From an uncultured Clostridia bacterium (GTDB taxonomy: Bacteria > Bacillota > Clostridia > Christensenellales > Borkfalkiaceae), in NCBI GenBank assembly GCA_944354035.1, contig CALVPS010000002.1, positions 1 to 64,000 of the forward strand: a stretch of 64,000 nt of DNA. Direction: 5' to 3'. This document shows, piece after piece, positions 25,778-35,154 of this stretch (within the stretch, counting starts at the first letter, position 1; each line of letters starts with the position of its first letter). Both the position numbers and the translations under genes were made by a program. The notes under the pieces are model-generated. The model worked only from the letters and a program-made list of their open reading frames with translations. It searched no databases and was not told where the DNA came from.

Positions 25778-26848
25778 ATGCCCGAACAAGAAAAACCTTT
25801 TAAAAGGAACGGTGCGCTTCACTATTTCGGGATGTTGATCCCCGCGATCGCCTTCCAGGCGCTGTATATGTTGTTTGTCGCACATTTTTTCGGAACATGG
25901 TCGGAGACGCTCCGGATCCTTGCGGTGGTCGGCGGAACTTTGTTGAATACGGCACTGCTGACGATCGATTACGTCTGTTATGCATTGCAAAGGCAGGCGA
26001 TCTACAAATTTTGCATGATCGCGTACATCATTCTCATCTTTTTTGCCGCCGTTTTGTTCGCGTTGGTCGAAACGGGATTTGATGAAGTGATGCGCGACGA
26101 AAAAAAATTGGAGGCGTATTTGGAGCGCGCCGGGAAGTGGATGATCCCGCTGTTTATCCTGCTGCAGTTTTTGCAGGTCGTCGTGCTTCCCATTCCCAGC
26201 ACAGTTACGGTGCTGGCCGGCGCGGCGTTGTTCGGTCCGTTGTTCGGCAGCCTGTACAGTCTGATCGGGATCGCGGCCGGATCGGTCACCGCATTTGCGA
26301 TCGGGCGATTTGCCGGATATCGCGGCGTCGCTTGGATGGTGGGAAAGGATGCGTTGGACAAATGGCAAAAAAAGGTAAAGGGAAAAGATAAGCTGTTTTT
26401 AACAGCCATGTTTCTTTTGCCCGTGTTTCCCGACGATATACTGTGTTTTGTGGCCGGGCTGTCGTCGATGTCGTTTCCGTATTTTTTTGCAGTCATCTTC
26501 ATCTCGCGCGTGCTGTCGATCTTTACGACAAGTTATTCCGTAACGCTTATCCCGTTCGACACCTGGTGGGGGCTGCTGTTCTGGGGAATTTTATTTGCGC
26601 TGGTCGTTGTGTTGTTTGTGGTACTTTATAAAAAGTCCGATGCGATCCTGGCGTGGTTCGATCGCACGTTCCGCCGTGAAACGCGCGTCGAAAGTAAGGT
26701 GGAGCGGGATGAATTCCTCCTGGAAATGGTGGATGCGGACGGTTCCGTGGTAAAAAAGGGCGTAAAAAAAGCGGACAAAAGTCGGGAGACCGCGCACGGG
26801 GACGATACGGTCTCCCGAAAGCGCAAGGGCTCCGAGGGGCGGTCATAA
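25778..26848 (+). CDS. VTT-domain (TVP38/TMEM64, DedA-like) membrane protein
   Basis: 356 aa polytopic membrane protein. Three N-terminal hydrophobic segments, then a VTT core with LPIPSTVTVLAGAALFG and the glycine-rich re-entrant region, FLLPVFPDD and further helices; a hydrophilic, Lys/Arg/Glu-rich C-terminal tail of about 75 residues follows residue 280. Family members act as lipid scramblases or transporters; the substrate here is unknown. ATG 25778 has GGAGG 8 nt upstream. Confidence 0.82.
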   Translation: MPEQEKPFKRNGALHYFGMLIPAIAFQALYMLFVAHFFGTWSETLRILAVVGGTLLNTALLTIDYVCYALQRQAIYKFCMIAYIILIFFAAVLFALVETGFDEVMRDEKKLEAYLERAGKWMIPLFILLQFLQVVVLPIPSTVTVLAGAALFGPLFGSLYSLIGIAAGSVTAFAIGRFAGYRGVAWMVGKDALDKWQKKVKGKDKLFLTAMFLLPVFPDDILCFVAGLSSMSFPYFFAVIFISRVLSIFTTSYSVTLIPFDTWWGLLFWGILFALVVVLFVVLYKKSDAILAWFDRTFRRETRVESKVERDEFLLEMVDADGSVVKKGVKKADKSRETAHGDDTVSRKRKGSEGRS

Positions 26849-26861
26849 CGGTATAACACAT

Positions 26862-28079
26862 ATGAAAAAAGTGATCGTGATCGGCGGAGGTGCTTCCGGC
26901 CTGATGGCGGCATATGCCGCGGCGCAGGGCGGTAAGGATGTTTTGCTGTTGGAAAAAAACGAAAAATTAGGTAAAAAAATTTATATTACGGGGAAGGGAC
27001 GCTGCAATCTTACCAACGACTGCCCGCCGGATGCCTTGCTGGAGCATATCGTCCGCGGCGGAAAGTTTTTTACGCGTACCGCCTATCTTTTTCCGCCCGC
27101 GCGGACCATGGAGTTTTTCAGCGCGCACGGCCTTGCACTGAAGACGGAGCGCGGCAATCGCGTGTTTCCGCAAAGTGACCATGCCAGCGACGTAACGGCG
27201 ACGCTCGAGCGCGCCTGCCGCGGGGTCGGCGTAAAGATCGCTCTCAACGAGGCGGTTCGCCGCATCGTTACGGAAAACGGCGGCGTGACTGCCGTGGAGA
27301 CGGATCGTGCGCGGTACGACTGTGACGCGGCGATCGTTGCCTGCGGCGGGCTCTCCTATCCGTCGACGGGTTCTACGGGCGACGGATATCGCTTTGCGAA
27401 GGCGTGCGGACACGATATTGTGACGCCCGTTCCCTCCCTGGTCGGCGTAGAACTCATCCAAAAGATGGGGGCGGCGCAGGGTGTAAGTCAAAAAAATTGC
27501 AGGCTTACGGCGGTTCGCGGGGGAAAAGAGATATATGGCGCCATGGGCGAACTGCTGTTTACGCATTACGGGATCGGCGGGCCGCTCGTACTAACGCTGT
27601 CTGCGCAGATCAACCGCATCCCGCCGGAGGAGATCGCGCTGTATCTCGATCTTAAGCCTGCCCTGGACGAAAAGACGCTGGACGATCGGCTGCTGCGCGA
27701 CTTTTCCGAACGGAAAAATGAACAGCTGAAAAATGTGATGCGCGGATTGCTGCCCGCGGGCGTGACCGCTCTTGTGCTGCGTGCGGCGCGGATTTCGGGC
27801 GACAGACAGGCAAACGGCGTAACGCGCGAAGAGCGGAAACGGCTGCTTCGTGCGTTGAAAAAGTTGCCCCTGACGCCCGTACGGTTGCGCGGATTCGAAG
27901 AGGCGGTCGTCACCTCGGGAGGCGTCAGTTTAAAGGAGATCGATCCCAAGACCATGAAGAGCAAGTTGGTCGCAGGGCTGAGTTTTTGCGGCGAGGTGTT
28001 GGATCTGGACGCATATACCGGAGGGTATAACTTGCAAATTGCTTTTTCAAGTGGCTACATAGCGGGAGAAAATGCGTAA
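26862..28079 (+). CDS. FAD-dependent oxidoreductase, HI0933/YhiN (BaiN-like) family
   Basis: 405 aa flavoprotein. N-terminal FAD-binding VIGGGASGLMAAYAAA and the family motif GKKIYITGKGRCNLTN, middle VACGGLSYPSTGSTGDG and a C-terminal TGGYNLQIAFSSGY for flavin binding. Physiological substrate unknown for most members. It starts 13 nt after the VTT gene; no shared pathway is evident. Confidence 0.88.
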   Translation: MKKVIVIGGGASGLMAAYAAAQGGKDVLLLEKNEKLGKKIYITGKGRCNLTNDCPPDALLEHIVRGGKFFTRTAYLFPPARTMEFFSAHGLALKTERGNRVFPQSDHASDVTATLERACRGVGVKIALNEAVRRIVTENGGVTAVETDRARYDCDAAIVACGGLSYPSTGSTGDGYRFAKACGHDIVTPVPSLVGVELIQKMGAAQGVSQKNCRLTAVRGGKEIYGAMGELLFTHYGIGGPLVLTLSAQINRIPPEEIALYLDLKPALDEKTLDDRLLRDFSERKNEQLKNVMRGLLPAGVTALVLRAARISGDRQANGVTREERKRLLRALKKLPLTPVRLRGFEEAVVTSGGVSLKEIDPKTMKSKLVAGLSFCGEVLDLDAYTGGYNLQIAFSSGYIAGENA

Positions 28080-28147
28080 TAACGATATTAGCACAGTACT
28101 ATGACAGATATAATTTATTGTTTGTTGCAGGTTCATGCGTCAGATAT

Positions 28148-28176
28148 TTGACATTTTTGTAAAAATCGCGTATAAC
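28148..28176 (+). promoter_or_regulatory. Promoter of aroH-cmk operon
   Basis: TTGACA (28148-28153), 17-bp spacer and TATAAC (28171-28176), 40 bp upstream of the ATG. Confidence 0.78.
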
Positions 28177-28216
28177 GGAAGTGTAAAATATCGATATTTG
28201 CACCGAGGAAAAAAGG

Positions 28217-29224
28217 ATGACGGTAATTCGCGGGGCGACGACGATCGCCGAAGACAGTGCGGACGAGATCCGTTCCGCCGTAAAGGAGCTGCTGGAACAG
28301 ATCGAAAACATGAATTCGATCCGCAGAGACGAAATTTTGAGCATTGTGTTTTCGAGCACGTCCGATATCCATTCATATTATCCCGCCAAGGCCGCGCGTG
28401 AAGCGGGCTTTGAAAGCTGCTCGCTCTTTTCCGCGCAGGAGCCTGAGATCGAGGGCGGGCTGGGGTTGTGCATCCGTGTAATGCTGTTCGTTGAAAAGAA
28501 TATACCGCCGCGCCACGTATATTTGCGCGGCGCGCGCTTGCTGCGCAAAGATCTTTCGGGCAAAATGAATATTGCGATCGACGGTCCCGCGGGGAGCGGA
28601 AAATCGACGATCGCAAAATTATTGGCAAAGGATTATCACATTTTATATTTGGATACCGGCGCAATGTACCGCGCCTGCGCGCTGAAGGCGCTGCGTTCCG
28701 GCGTGGATCCCGATAACGAGGCGCAGGTGTGCGATCTGATGCGTACGCTCGCATTGAACGTAGAGTATGCCGACGGCTGCCAGCGCACGTTGCTGGACGG
28801 CACAGACGTCTCCGACGAACTGCGTACGCCGGAGGTCTCCATGGCAGCTTCCTCTATTTCGCGCCATGAGTGCGTGCGCAGCAAAATGGTGGAAAAGCAG
28901 CGCGAGATCGCGGCGAAACTTTCGTGCGTGCTGGACGGGCGCGATATCGGGACCTGCGTTCTGCCCGACGCCGATTTTAAATTTTTTCTTACGGCAAGCC
29001 CCGATGTGCGTGCCGCGCGCCGCTTCGACGAAATGACGGCCAAGGGCTATCGGGTCGACTTTGAGGAGCTTCGCCGCGAGATCATGCGGCGCGACGAGCA
29101 GGATTCTACCCGCGCCATCGCTCCGCTCAGGCCCGCAAATGACGCGGTCATCATCGATACCTCCCGTTTGTCCGTCGCCGAAGTGCTTGCGGCGATAAAA
29201 CAAAAAATGCAGGAGAAAATATAA
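28217..29224 (+). CDS. Chorismate mutase (AroH) - cytidylate kinase fusion
   Basis: One 335-codon frame joins two complete enzymes. Residues 1-116 match monofunctional AroH chorismate mutase (IRGATT, YPAKAARE, QEPEIEGGLGLCIRVM, HVYLRGARLLRKDL). From residue 117 (MNIAIDGPAGSGKST) it is a full CMP kinase with P-loop, LDTGAMYRA, LDGRDIGT and RRDEQDSTR. No stop codon or ribosome site separates them, and the linker is only a few residues. The first half feeds Phe/Tyr synthesis, the second phosphorylates CMP/dCMP. plsC starts on the stop codon. An internal start at 28565 cannot be excluded. Confidence 0.9.
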   Translation: MTVIRGATTIAEDSADEIRSAVKELLEQIENMNSIRRDEILSIVFSSTSDIHSYYPAKAAREAGFESCSLFSAQEPEIEGGLGLCIRVMLFVEKNIPPRHVYLRGARLLRKDLSGKMNIAIDGPAGSGKSTIAKLLAKDYHILYLDTGAMYRACALKALRSGVDPDNEAQVCDLMRTLALNVEYADGCQRTLLDGTDVSDELRTPEVSMAASSISRHECVRSKMVEKQREIAAKLSCVLDGRDIGTCVLPDADFKFFLTASPDVRAARRFDEMTAKGYRVDFEELRREIMRRDEQDSTRAIAPLRPANDAVIIDTSRLSVAEVLAAIKQKMQEKI

Positions 29225-30033
29225 TGTGCGAAGTCGAAACGCCGACGAATGACACGGGAAAGGCGTGTGACAAGGCCGCCGAAAAGGCGCGCCAAAAACA
29301 GGAAAAAAGGCGCTTAAAGGAAGAAAAGCAGCGCAGATTGTTGTTTCCGGCCGATAAAAAGGGCCGGCACGTGATGCATCGGCTGAATTTTTTGCGCGTC
29401 GTCTTTTATCCCGTTCACAGTATTTTGTATCCATTCCGCATGCACGGGCACACCAAGGTAGGACTTGGGCCGTATATTTACGTGGGCAATCATTTCGGGC
29501 TGTGGGATGTGTTTTTTCCGGCGCATACCACCTGGGAAGGCATCCATTATTTGGCAAAAGATTCCGTTTTGCGCGCGCCGATTCTCGGGTATTGGTCGCG
29601 CAAGCTGGGCGTGATCAGCGCGATGCGCGACGGTTCGGACGTCCGTACGCTGATGGAAGCGATGAAGGTCTTAAAGAACGGCGAAAAGATCTCGATGTTT
29701 CCCGAGGGGACGCGCAACAAGGGGGACGGCGAAGAGATGCTGCCCTTTCACGGCGGCGCGGCGCTGCTTGCCATCAAGACCAAAACGCCCATCATCCCGT
29801 TCGTCATCTGCAATCGCCCCAAGCCCTTTCACATGACGCACGTTGTGTTCGGCGAACCGTTCGAGTTGTCTGAATATTACGGGAAGAAGCTCTCTCCCGA
29901 GGAATATGTAAAGGCGGAAGAGGCGCTGCGCAACAGAATGTACGAGCTGCGGGCGCATTTTCGCGCGGAGCAGGCTGCAAAAAAGGCCGCAAAAAAGAGA
30001 AAAAAAGGCACTGCCGAGGAGAATAAGCCGTAA
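29224..30033 (+). CDS. plsC: 1-acyl-sn-glycerol-3-phosphate acyltransferase
   Basis: 269 aa. Acyltransferase block NHFGLWDVF (H-x4-D) near residue 93 and the substrate motif FPEGTRNK near residue 160. A Lys/Glu-rich helix of about 45 residues precedes the domain and a Lys-rich tail ends it, longer than in compact PlsC. Makes phosphatidic acid. TAATG overlaps on both sides show tight coupling to aroH-cmk and ispH-rpsA. Confidence 0.9.
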   Translation: MCEVETPTNDTGKACDKAAEKARQKQEKRRLKEEKQRRLLFPADKKGRHVMHRLNFLRVVFYPVHSILYPFRMHGHTKVGLGPYIYVGNHFGLWDVFFPAHTTWEGIHYLAKDSVLRAPILGYWSRKLGVISAMRDGSDVRTLMEAMKVLKNGEKISMFPEGTRNKGDGEEMLPFHGGAALLAIKTKTPIIPFVICNRPKPFHMTHVVFGEPFELSEYYGKKLSPEEYVKAEEALRNRMYELRAHFRAEQAAKKAAKKRKKGTAEENKP

Positions 30034-32234
30034 TGCAGGTCATCGTTGCCGAGCATTGCGGCTTTTGTTCGGGTGTGAAAAGCGCCGTCGATACGGCGCT
30101 TCGCGTGCCGTGCGGCAATACGTATGTGCTGGGCGAACTTATCCACAACGAAGAGGTGACGCGCAAAATTTCCGCCCGCGGGATCCCCACCGTTCAGTCG
30201 TTGGACGAGGTGCCCGACGGTGCGACCCTCCTGATCCGTTCGCACGGGGTGGGGAAGGCGGTGTACGAGACCTGTTTCAGGCGCGGGATACGCACGATAG
30301 ACTGTACCTGCGCGTTTGTCCAGCGCACGCAGCGCATCGTGGCGCAGGCCGCCGCCGCGGGTAAGACGGTTGCCATCGTAGGGCATCGCGAGCATCCCGA
30401 AGTGGTCGGGCTGTTGGGCTGGTGCGGGGGCGAGGCGTACGTGTTTGCCTCCGAAGACGACGATTTTTCCTGTCTGTCACATAAAAACGTCGTTTTGGTC
30501 GCACAGACGACGTTTTCGGCGCAAAGATTTTTAAAAATTGCCGAAAATCTTAAAAAAGTATATCCGAAAACAGTTGAGATTTTTAAAACAATTTGTTATA
30601 CTACTGTCTGCAGGCAAAAGGAAGCGGAGTCGATCGCAAAGCGCGCAGACGCGGTGCTTGTCATCGGCGGGCTCAACAGCAGCAATACCAATAAGCTTGG
30701 CGAAATTGCGTCCCGATACTGCAGCCGCGTCATACGGCTGAACAGCGCGGACGATTTCGAATATGAAAAAATCAAATTTTTTAAGAGGGTCGGCGTCGTA
30801 GCGGGGGCAAGCACTCCCGATTGGCAGACCTCGGAGGTTCTCAGGAAGATGGCAGAAAACAACGCAGAAGTACAGGAGACGACGGAGATCGTTGAGGAGA
30901 CGGTGCAGGCGCCCGTTGCAGAAGAAAAGGCGGAGGAGATCCCCGCGGAAGAGCCCGCAGCGGTTGCCGAAGCGCCCGAAGAAAAGCCTACGATGGCGAA
31001 GGTGATCGAAGATATCGATAAGGGCGCTCCCAACACCTACAAGAGAGGGCAGCTCCTTACGGTCAAAATCGTTTCCGCAAGCGACGAGGGCGTATACGTT
31101 TCCCTTTCGGGCAAGGGCGAAGTGCTGGTAGAAAAGGCCGAGCTCGATTGCGAGGAATACAGCCGCGAAGCGTATTCTGCGAAAAAGGACGAGAGCGTCG
31201 ACGTGATGGTCGTGGAGACCAAACCCCTTAAGCTCTCCGAAAAAGCGGTAAAAAAGGTAAAGGAAGAGGAAGCTCTGTTAAAGGAGATCGAAGAGGGAAA
31301 GGAATTTTCCGTCGTCTGCACCGGTTTTAACAAGGGCGGCCTTACCGCCGAGCTGGGTTCGTATGCGGTGTTTGTTCCCGCCCGCGAGATCCGCTCCGGC
31401 TACGTAAAAGAGCTCGATAAAATGGTCGGCAAAAAGCTCCGTTTAAAGCTTCTCGAGATCCGTAAAGAGCGCAGAAAGGAGATCATCGCCTCACAGCGCG
31501 TCATTCTCGAGGCCGAAAAGGCGGCGCGCGAAGCGGCCAAGGCCGAAAAAGAGGCGGCGTTCTTCGATTCGATCAACGTCGGCGACGTGGTAGAGGGCAA
31601 GGTGGAGCGCGTTACTTCGTTCGGCGCGTTTGTTTCGGTCAACGGGTTCGATTGCCTTGCGCACATTTCCGATCTTTCCTGGACGGGCGTAAAGGAAGTG
31701 ACCGACGTGCTGGAGATCGGCAAGCGCTATCAGTTTAAGGTATTAAAGGTCGACCGCGAAAATAAAAAGGTCTCGATCGGCTACAAGCAGTTGCAGCCCC
31801 GTCCTTGGGATACGGCGGCGGAGCGCTATGCCGAGGGCGATATCGTTCACGGAAAGGTCGTCCGCATCGTGCCGTTCGGCGCGTTTGTAGAGCTGGAAAA
31901 GGGCATCGACGGCCTGGTCCACGTTTCGCAGATCTCGCACGAGTGGCTGGAAAATCCCACCTCCGTTCTGACGATCGGCGAAGAGATCGATGCAAAGGTG
32001 CTTGCTTTCAATCCCGAAGAGCATAAGATCACGCTTTCCATCAAGGCGCTGCAGCCGAAGCCCTGGTCGGAACCGCGCGAGCGGAACGAAGAGGGCGGAC
32101 GCTCCCGCAAAAAGGGAGGGCGCCGTTCCTCCGCCAGCGACTACGCGGACGAGGAAGAGTACAGAGAGTGGAACGAGGGCGGCTACGGCGGCGCCTCGAT
32201 CGCCGAAATACTCGGTACGGACGAGAATAAGTAA
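30033..32234 (+). CDS. IspH (HMBPP reductase) - ribosomal protein S1 fusion
   Basis: 733 aa. The first 275 residues are 4-hydroxy-3-methylbut-2-enyl diphosphate reductase (MEP pathway) with the Fe-S cysteines in GFCSG (Cys12), DCTC and the third in YTTVCRQKEA. After a Glu/Ala-rich linker come four S1 RNA-binding repeats; the last two are canonical (SFGAFVSVNGFDCLAHISDLSW and PFGAFVELEKGIDGLVHVSQIS, each shown up to its key residues). Such fusions are known in Clostridia. Ends with an acidic Gly-rich tail. Follows plsC in a TAATG overlap. Confidence 0.93.
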   Translation: MQVIVAEHCGFCSGVKSAVDTALRVPCGNTYVLGELIHNEEVTRKISARGIPTVQSLDEVPDGATLLIRSHGVGKAVYETCFRRGIRTIDCTCAFVQRTQRIVAQAAAAGKTVAIVGHREHPEVVGLLGWCGGEAYVFASEDDDFSCLSHKNVVLVAQTTFSAQRFLKIAENLKKVYPKTVEIFKTICYTTVCRQKEAESIAKRADAVLVIGGLNSSNTNKLGEIASRYCSRVIRLNSADDFEYEKIKFFKRVGVVAGASTPDWQTSEVLRKMAENNAEVQETTEIVEETVQAPVAEEKAEEIPAEEPAAVAEAPEEKPTMAKVIEDIDKGAPNTYKRGQLLTVKIVSASDEGVYVSLSGKGEVLVEKAELDCEEYSREAYSAKKDESVDVMVVETKPLKLSEKAVKKVKEEEALLKEIEEGKEFSVVCTGFNKGGLTAELGSYAVFVPAREIRSGYVKELDKMVGKKLRLKLLEIRKERRKEIIASQRVILEAEKAAREAAKAEKEAAFFDSINVGDVVEGKVERVTSFGAFVSVNGFDCLAHISDLSWTGVKEVTDVLEIGKRYQFKVLKVDRENKKVSIGYKQLQPRPWDTAAERYAEGDIVHGKVVRIVPFGAFVELEKGIDGLVHVSQISHEWLENPTSVLTIGEEIDAKVLAFNPEEHKITLSIKALQPKPWSEPRERNEEGGRSRKKGGRRSSASDYADEEEYREWNEGGYGGASIAEILGTDENK

Positions 32235-32252
32235 AAATTGCATGTTTTATCA

Positions 32253-32281
32253 AAAAATCCGCTTAACGGCGGATTTTTTTG
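32253..32281 (+). terminator. ispH-rpsA terminator
   Basis: AAAAAATCCGC paired with GCGGATTTTTT around a TTAACG-type loop, 20 bp downstream of the stop. Confidence 0.88.
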
Positions 32282-32325
32282 TTTATATATCGGTTGTATA
32301 TCGAATATGAAAGGAGCAAGCAGAT

Positions 32326-34149
32326 ATGGAAAAACAGGGAAATATTCGCATTTCCAGCGAAAATATGATGCCGATCATCAAAAAGTGGCTGTATTCCGAA
32401 AAGGATATTTTCGTGCGAGAGATCGTGGCCAACGCACAGGATGCGATCACGAAATATAAAAAGCTGACCGAGCTCGGTGAGGCGCCCGCGCAGGAGGCCT
32501 ACCGCATCACCGTTACTGCCGATCCCAAGGCCGGCACGCTTACCGTGGAAGATAACGGTATCGGCATGACGGAAGAGGAGGTCGAAAAATATATTACACA
32601 GATCGCTTTTTCCGGCGCCGCAGACTTTTTGGAGAAGTACGAAAAGGCGGGCGGCGAAGGGATCATCGGCCATTTCGGGCTGGGATTTTATTCCGCATAC
32701 ATGGTTTCGGACGATATAGAGATCTTTACCCGGTCGTATCGCGAAGGGGCGGAGGCAGTTCACTGGCAGTCCGACGGCAACAGCACTTATACGATCGGCC
32801 CGTGCGACAAGTCGACGCGCGGCACAAAAATCGTCATGCATATCGCAGCGGCCGAAAAGGAGTTTTTAAAGGAGAACACCATCCGCGCGTTGCTGAAAAA
32901 ATATTGCTCGTTCATGCCCTACGAGATCTATTTGAACCCCAAAGAGGGCGAGGAGAGCAAGCCGGTCAACGACACCCACCCGCTGTATTTAAAGCAGCCG
33001 AAAGAGTGCACCGACGAAGAGTACAAGACGTTTTACCGCGATACGTTCAGCGATTTTAACGAACCGCTGTTCTGGATCCACCTGAATATGGAGTATCCTT
33101 TCCGCTTAAAGGGCATTTTGTATTTCCCGAAGGTGAGAAAACAGGTCGAGCTGGAGCGCGGACAGGTAAAGCTGTACTGCAACCAGGTGTATATCGCCGA
33201 CAACATCAAAGAGGTCATCCCCGAGTTTTTAATGCTTTTGAACGGCGTGATCGACTGTCCCGATATTCCGCTGAATGTTTCGCGGTCCTTCCTGCAAAAC
33301 GATAAGCAAGTCCAGAAGATCGCAAAGCACATTACAAAAAAGGTTGCCGATAAGCTGATCGAACTGTACAAAAACGACAAAGAGCGCTACGAATCGTGCT
33401 GGCCCGATTTGGCCACCTTTGTAAAGTTTGGCTGCATCAAAGATGAGGACTTCTACAAAAAGGTAGAGGACATCATCATCTATAAGAATCTTGCGGGCGA
33501 ATATCGTCCTGTCAGCTCCTTTTATGGCGAGGCGGTATCGGAAGAGGATGCCAAAAACGGAAAAGAGCCGCAGCCGGTATACTATGTTTCGGACGAAAAC
33601 AAGCAGGCGCAGTACATTAAGATGTTCCGCGATGCGGGGCTTGACGCGATCTACTGCGATACCTATATCGATCCGCACTTTTTAAGTTATCTCGAGTACA
33701 AAAATCCGACGCGCGTACGCTTTTTGCGCATCGATGCCGATATCGACGGCGCGCTCAAGGAAAATGGTGAAGAAGACGCCGATCTGAAGGCGATCTTCGA
33801 AAAGGCGCTTGAGGGTCGCCGCGTCTCCGTCAAAACGGAGGCGCTGAAAGATGCCAACGTGCCCGCCGTGATCAATGTTTCGGAATTCGTGCGACGGATG
33901 TCCGAGATGCATAGTTTTTATCGGATGGGTGAATCGCCCGTCGATGTTACGCTGATCGTAAATACGTCGAACCGCGCGGTCACCGCGCTGAAAGAGGCGC
34001 CGGAAGAGGAGCGCGGCCGTGGCGCGGAGCAGATCTATTATCTCGCGCTGATGAACTATCGTCAGCTTACGCCGGACGAACTTTCTGCATTTGTATCGAC
34101 AAACGTCATGCTGTTGGAGAAATATTTAAAAAAATCGCAGGATAATTAA
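32326..34149 (+). CDS. htpG: Molecular chaperone HtpG (Hsp90)
   Basis: 607 aa. GHKL ATPase domain: REIVANAQDA (usual ELISNASDA), VEDNGIGM and IGHFGLGFYSAYMV; middle-domain NVSRSFLQ. AAAGGAG lies 9 nt before the ATG. The N-terminal helix reads VANAQDA instead of the common SNASDA, a small variation seen in divergent HtpG. Single-gene unit between a terminator and the csp promoter. Confidence 0.94.
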   Translation: MEKQGNIRISSENMMPIIKKWLYSEKDIFVREIVANAQDAITKYKKLTELGEAPAQEAYRITVTADPKAGTLTVEDNGIGMTEEEVEKYITQIAFSGAADFLEKYEKAGGEGIIGHFGLGFYSAYMVSDDIEIFTRSYREGAEAVHWQSDGNSTYTIGPCDKSTRGTKIVMHIAAAEKEFLKENTIRALLKKYCSFMPYEIYLNPKEGEESKPVNDTHPLYLKQPKECTDEEYKTFYRDTFSDFNEPLFWIHLNMEYPFRLKGILYFPKVRKQVELERGQVKLYCNQVYIADNIKEVIPEFLMLLNGVIDCPDIPLNVSRSFLQNDKQVQKIAKHITKKVADKLIELYKNDKERYESCWPDLATFVKFGCIKDEDFYKKVEDIIIYKNLAGEYRPVSSFYGEAVSEEDAKNGKEPQPVYYVSDENKQAQYIKMFRDAGLDAIYCDTYIDPHFLSYLEYKNPTRVRFLRIDADIDGALKENGEEDADLKAIFEKALEGRRVSVKTEALKDANVPAVINVSEFVRRMSEMHSFYRMGESPVDVTLIVNTSNRAVTALKEAPEEERGRGAEQIYYLALMNYRQLTPDELSAFVSTNVMLLEKYLKKSQDN

Positions 34150-34159
34150 AAAACCGCTA

Positions 34160-34188
34160 TTGACAATGCAAAAAAATGCGTGTATAAT
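34160..34188 (+). promoter_or_regulatory. Cold-shock gene promoter
   Basis: TTGACA (34160-34165), 17-bp spacer and TATAAT (34183-34188), with a leader of about 55 nt before the GTG start; long leaders are common for cold-shock genes. Confidence 0.85.
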
Positions 34189-34248
34189 AAAAAAAGCGTG
34201 AGTCACGCGATCGGTCCGCGCGCGGCACGGATCACAGGAGGTAACATT

Positions 34249-34461
34249 GTGAACGGAACAGTCAAATGGTTCAACGACGGAAAGGGATACGGCTTTATTT
34301 CCAACGACGAGGGCGGAGCGGACGTATTTGTGCACTTTTCCGCCATTCAGACGGAGGGTTTCCGTACGTTGAAGGAGGGGCAGAAGGTGACGTTTGAAAC
34401 CGAGCCCGATCCCAAAGACAGCGGAAAGCTTCGCGCTGTGAACGTCGTTCCCGTATCGTAA
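34249..34461 (+). CDS. Cold-shock protein (CspA family)
   Basis: 70 aa single CSD domain: [15 protein letters not shown] (RNP1) and DVFVHFSAI (RNP2), ending [11 protein letters not shown]. Binds single-stranded RNA/DNA. The start is GTG 34249, 7 nt after AGGAGG; upstream in-frame codons lie outside the transcript. Followed by a terminator. Confidence 0.95.
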   Translation: MNGTVKWFNDGKGYGFISNDEGGADVFVHFSAIQTEGFRTLKEGQKVTFETEPDPKDSGKLRAVNVVPVS

Positions 34462-34475
34462 GGTTGGGCCAACGA

Positions 34476-34509
34476 AAAAAGACGCGTTTCGTAAGGAACG
34501 CGTCTTTTT
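34476..34509 (+). terminator. Cold-shock gene terminator
   Basis: GACGCGTT/AACGCGTC stem flanked by A6 and T5, 15 bp after the stop. Confidence 0.9.
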
Positions 34510-34740
34510 GTGTCCGAAAACTCCCGCGACGGGCGCGCGGTTCCCGGAGAACCAGCGCCGACGATAACAAATCGACGAAAGGCCGGCTTTACGCCCTCGC
34601 GCAAGGAAGGGGACGGGCTTACGGGCGGCAGACGCGGCGGAGTATCTGCGGACCGGAATGCGGTAAAACGGCGGACGCGGCGCATATTGTGCGTGCCGCA
34701 TCGCCGTCGGATCGCGGATCTTACAGTGCGCGCGGCGAAC
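34510..34740. other. Intergenic stretch between csp and spoVG, nothing recognised
   Basis: An 80-codon plus-strand frame covers it, but it lacks a ribosome site, lies right after a terminator and has an Arg-rich out-of-frame composition. No RNA or promoter could be supported. Confidence 0.45.
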
Positions 34741-35016
34741 TTACGCCTGTGAATTTTCCGTCATCCGTGCGCGGTAGACCTGTAAAATGGCCTGTTGCAG
34801 CCGTTCCCGCGTTTCGGAATTGAGTGGGTGCGCAATGTCTTTGTATTTTCCGTCCGACGTTTTGCGGCTGGGCATGGCAATGGCATAGCCGTCTTCGCGT
34901 TCAAAAATTTTAATGTCATGAACGGCAAAGCATTCGTCGATCGTGATCGAGGCAACGGCACGAAGTTTTCCTTCGTGATTTTTTACTTCGCGTATGCGAA
35001 TATCTCCGATGTACAT
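34741..35016 (-). CDS. spoVG: Septation/sporulation regulator SpoVG
   Basis: 91 aa. Strong SpoVG pattern: I-x-D-I-R-I-R start, KLRAVASITID, FAVHDIKIFE, IAMPSRKT and DIAHPLNSETR. RNA/DNA-binding regulator involved in asymmetric septation and other processes. GGGGGA lies 8-12 nt before the ATG. Monocistronic, divergent from murC. Confidence 0.95.
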   Translation of the reverse strand: MYIGDIRIREVKNHEGKLRAVASITIDECFAVHDIKIFEREDGYAIAMPSRKTSDGKYKDIAHPLNSETRERLQQAILQVYRARMTENSQA

Positions 35017-35119
35017 GTAGAGTCCCCCATAAAAGCAGCCTGTCGTTCATTATATTATCATATTTTATAGATTATTGCAATGATTTTGTGGTCTATTTGC
35101 TAAATTTATACAAAAAAAT

Positions 35120-35149
35120 TTCACATTTTTGCGGAGTGAAGCATATAAT
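35120..35149 (+). promoter_or_regulatory. murC promoter, -10 only 5 nt before ATG
   Basis: TATAAT (35144-35149) with a TTCACA-like -35 (35120-35125, 18-bp spacer). The murC ATG begins at 35155, so the expected start of transcription falls on or next to the start codon. Confidence 0.6.
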
Positions 35150-35154
35150 ACGAT

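Noticed and set aside
34510-34752. 80-codon ORF after the cold-shock gene
   Set aside because: Lies just past a terminator, has no ribosome site and runs into the convergent spoVG gene.
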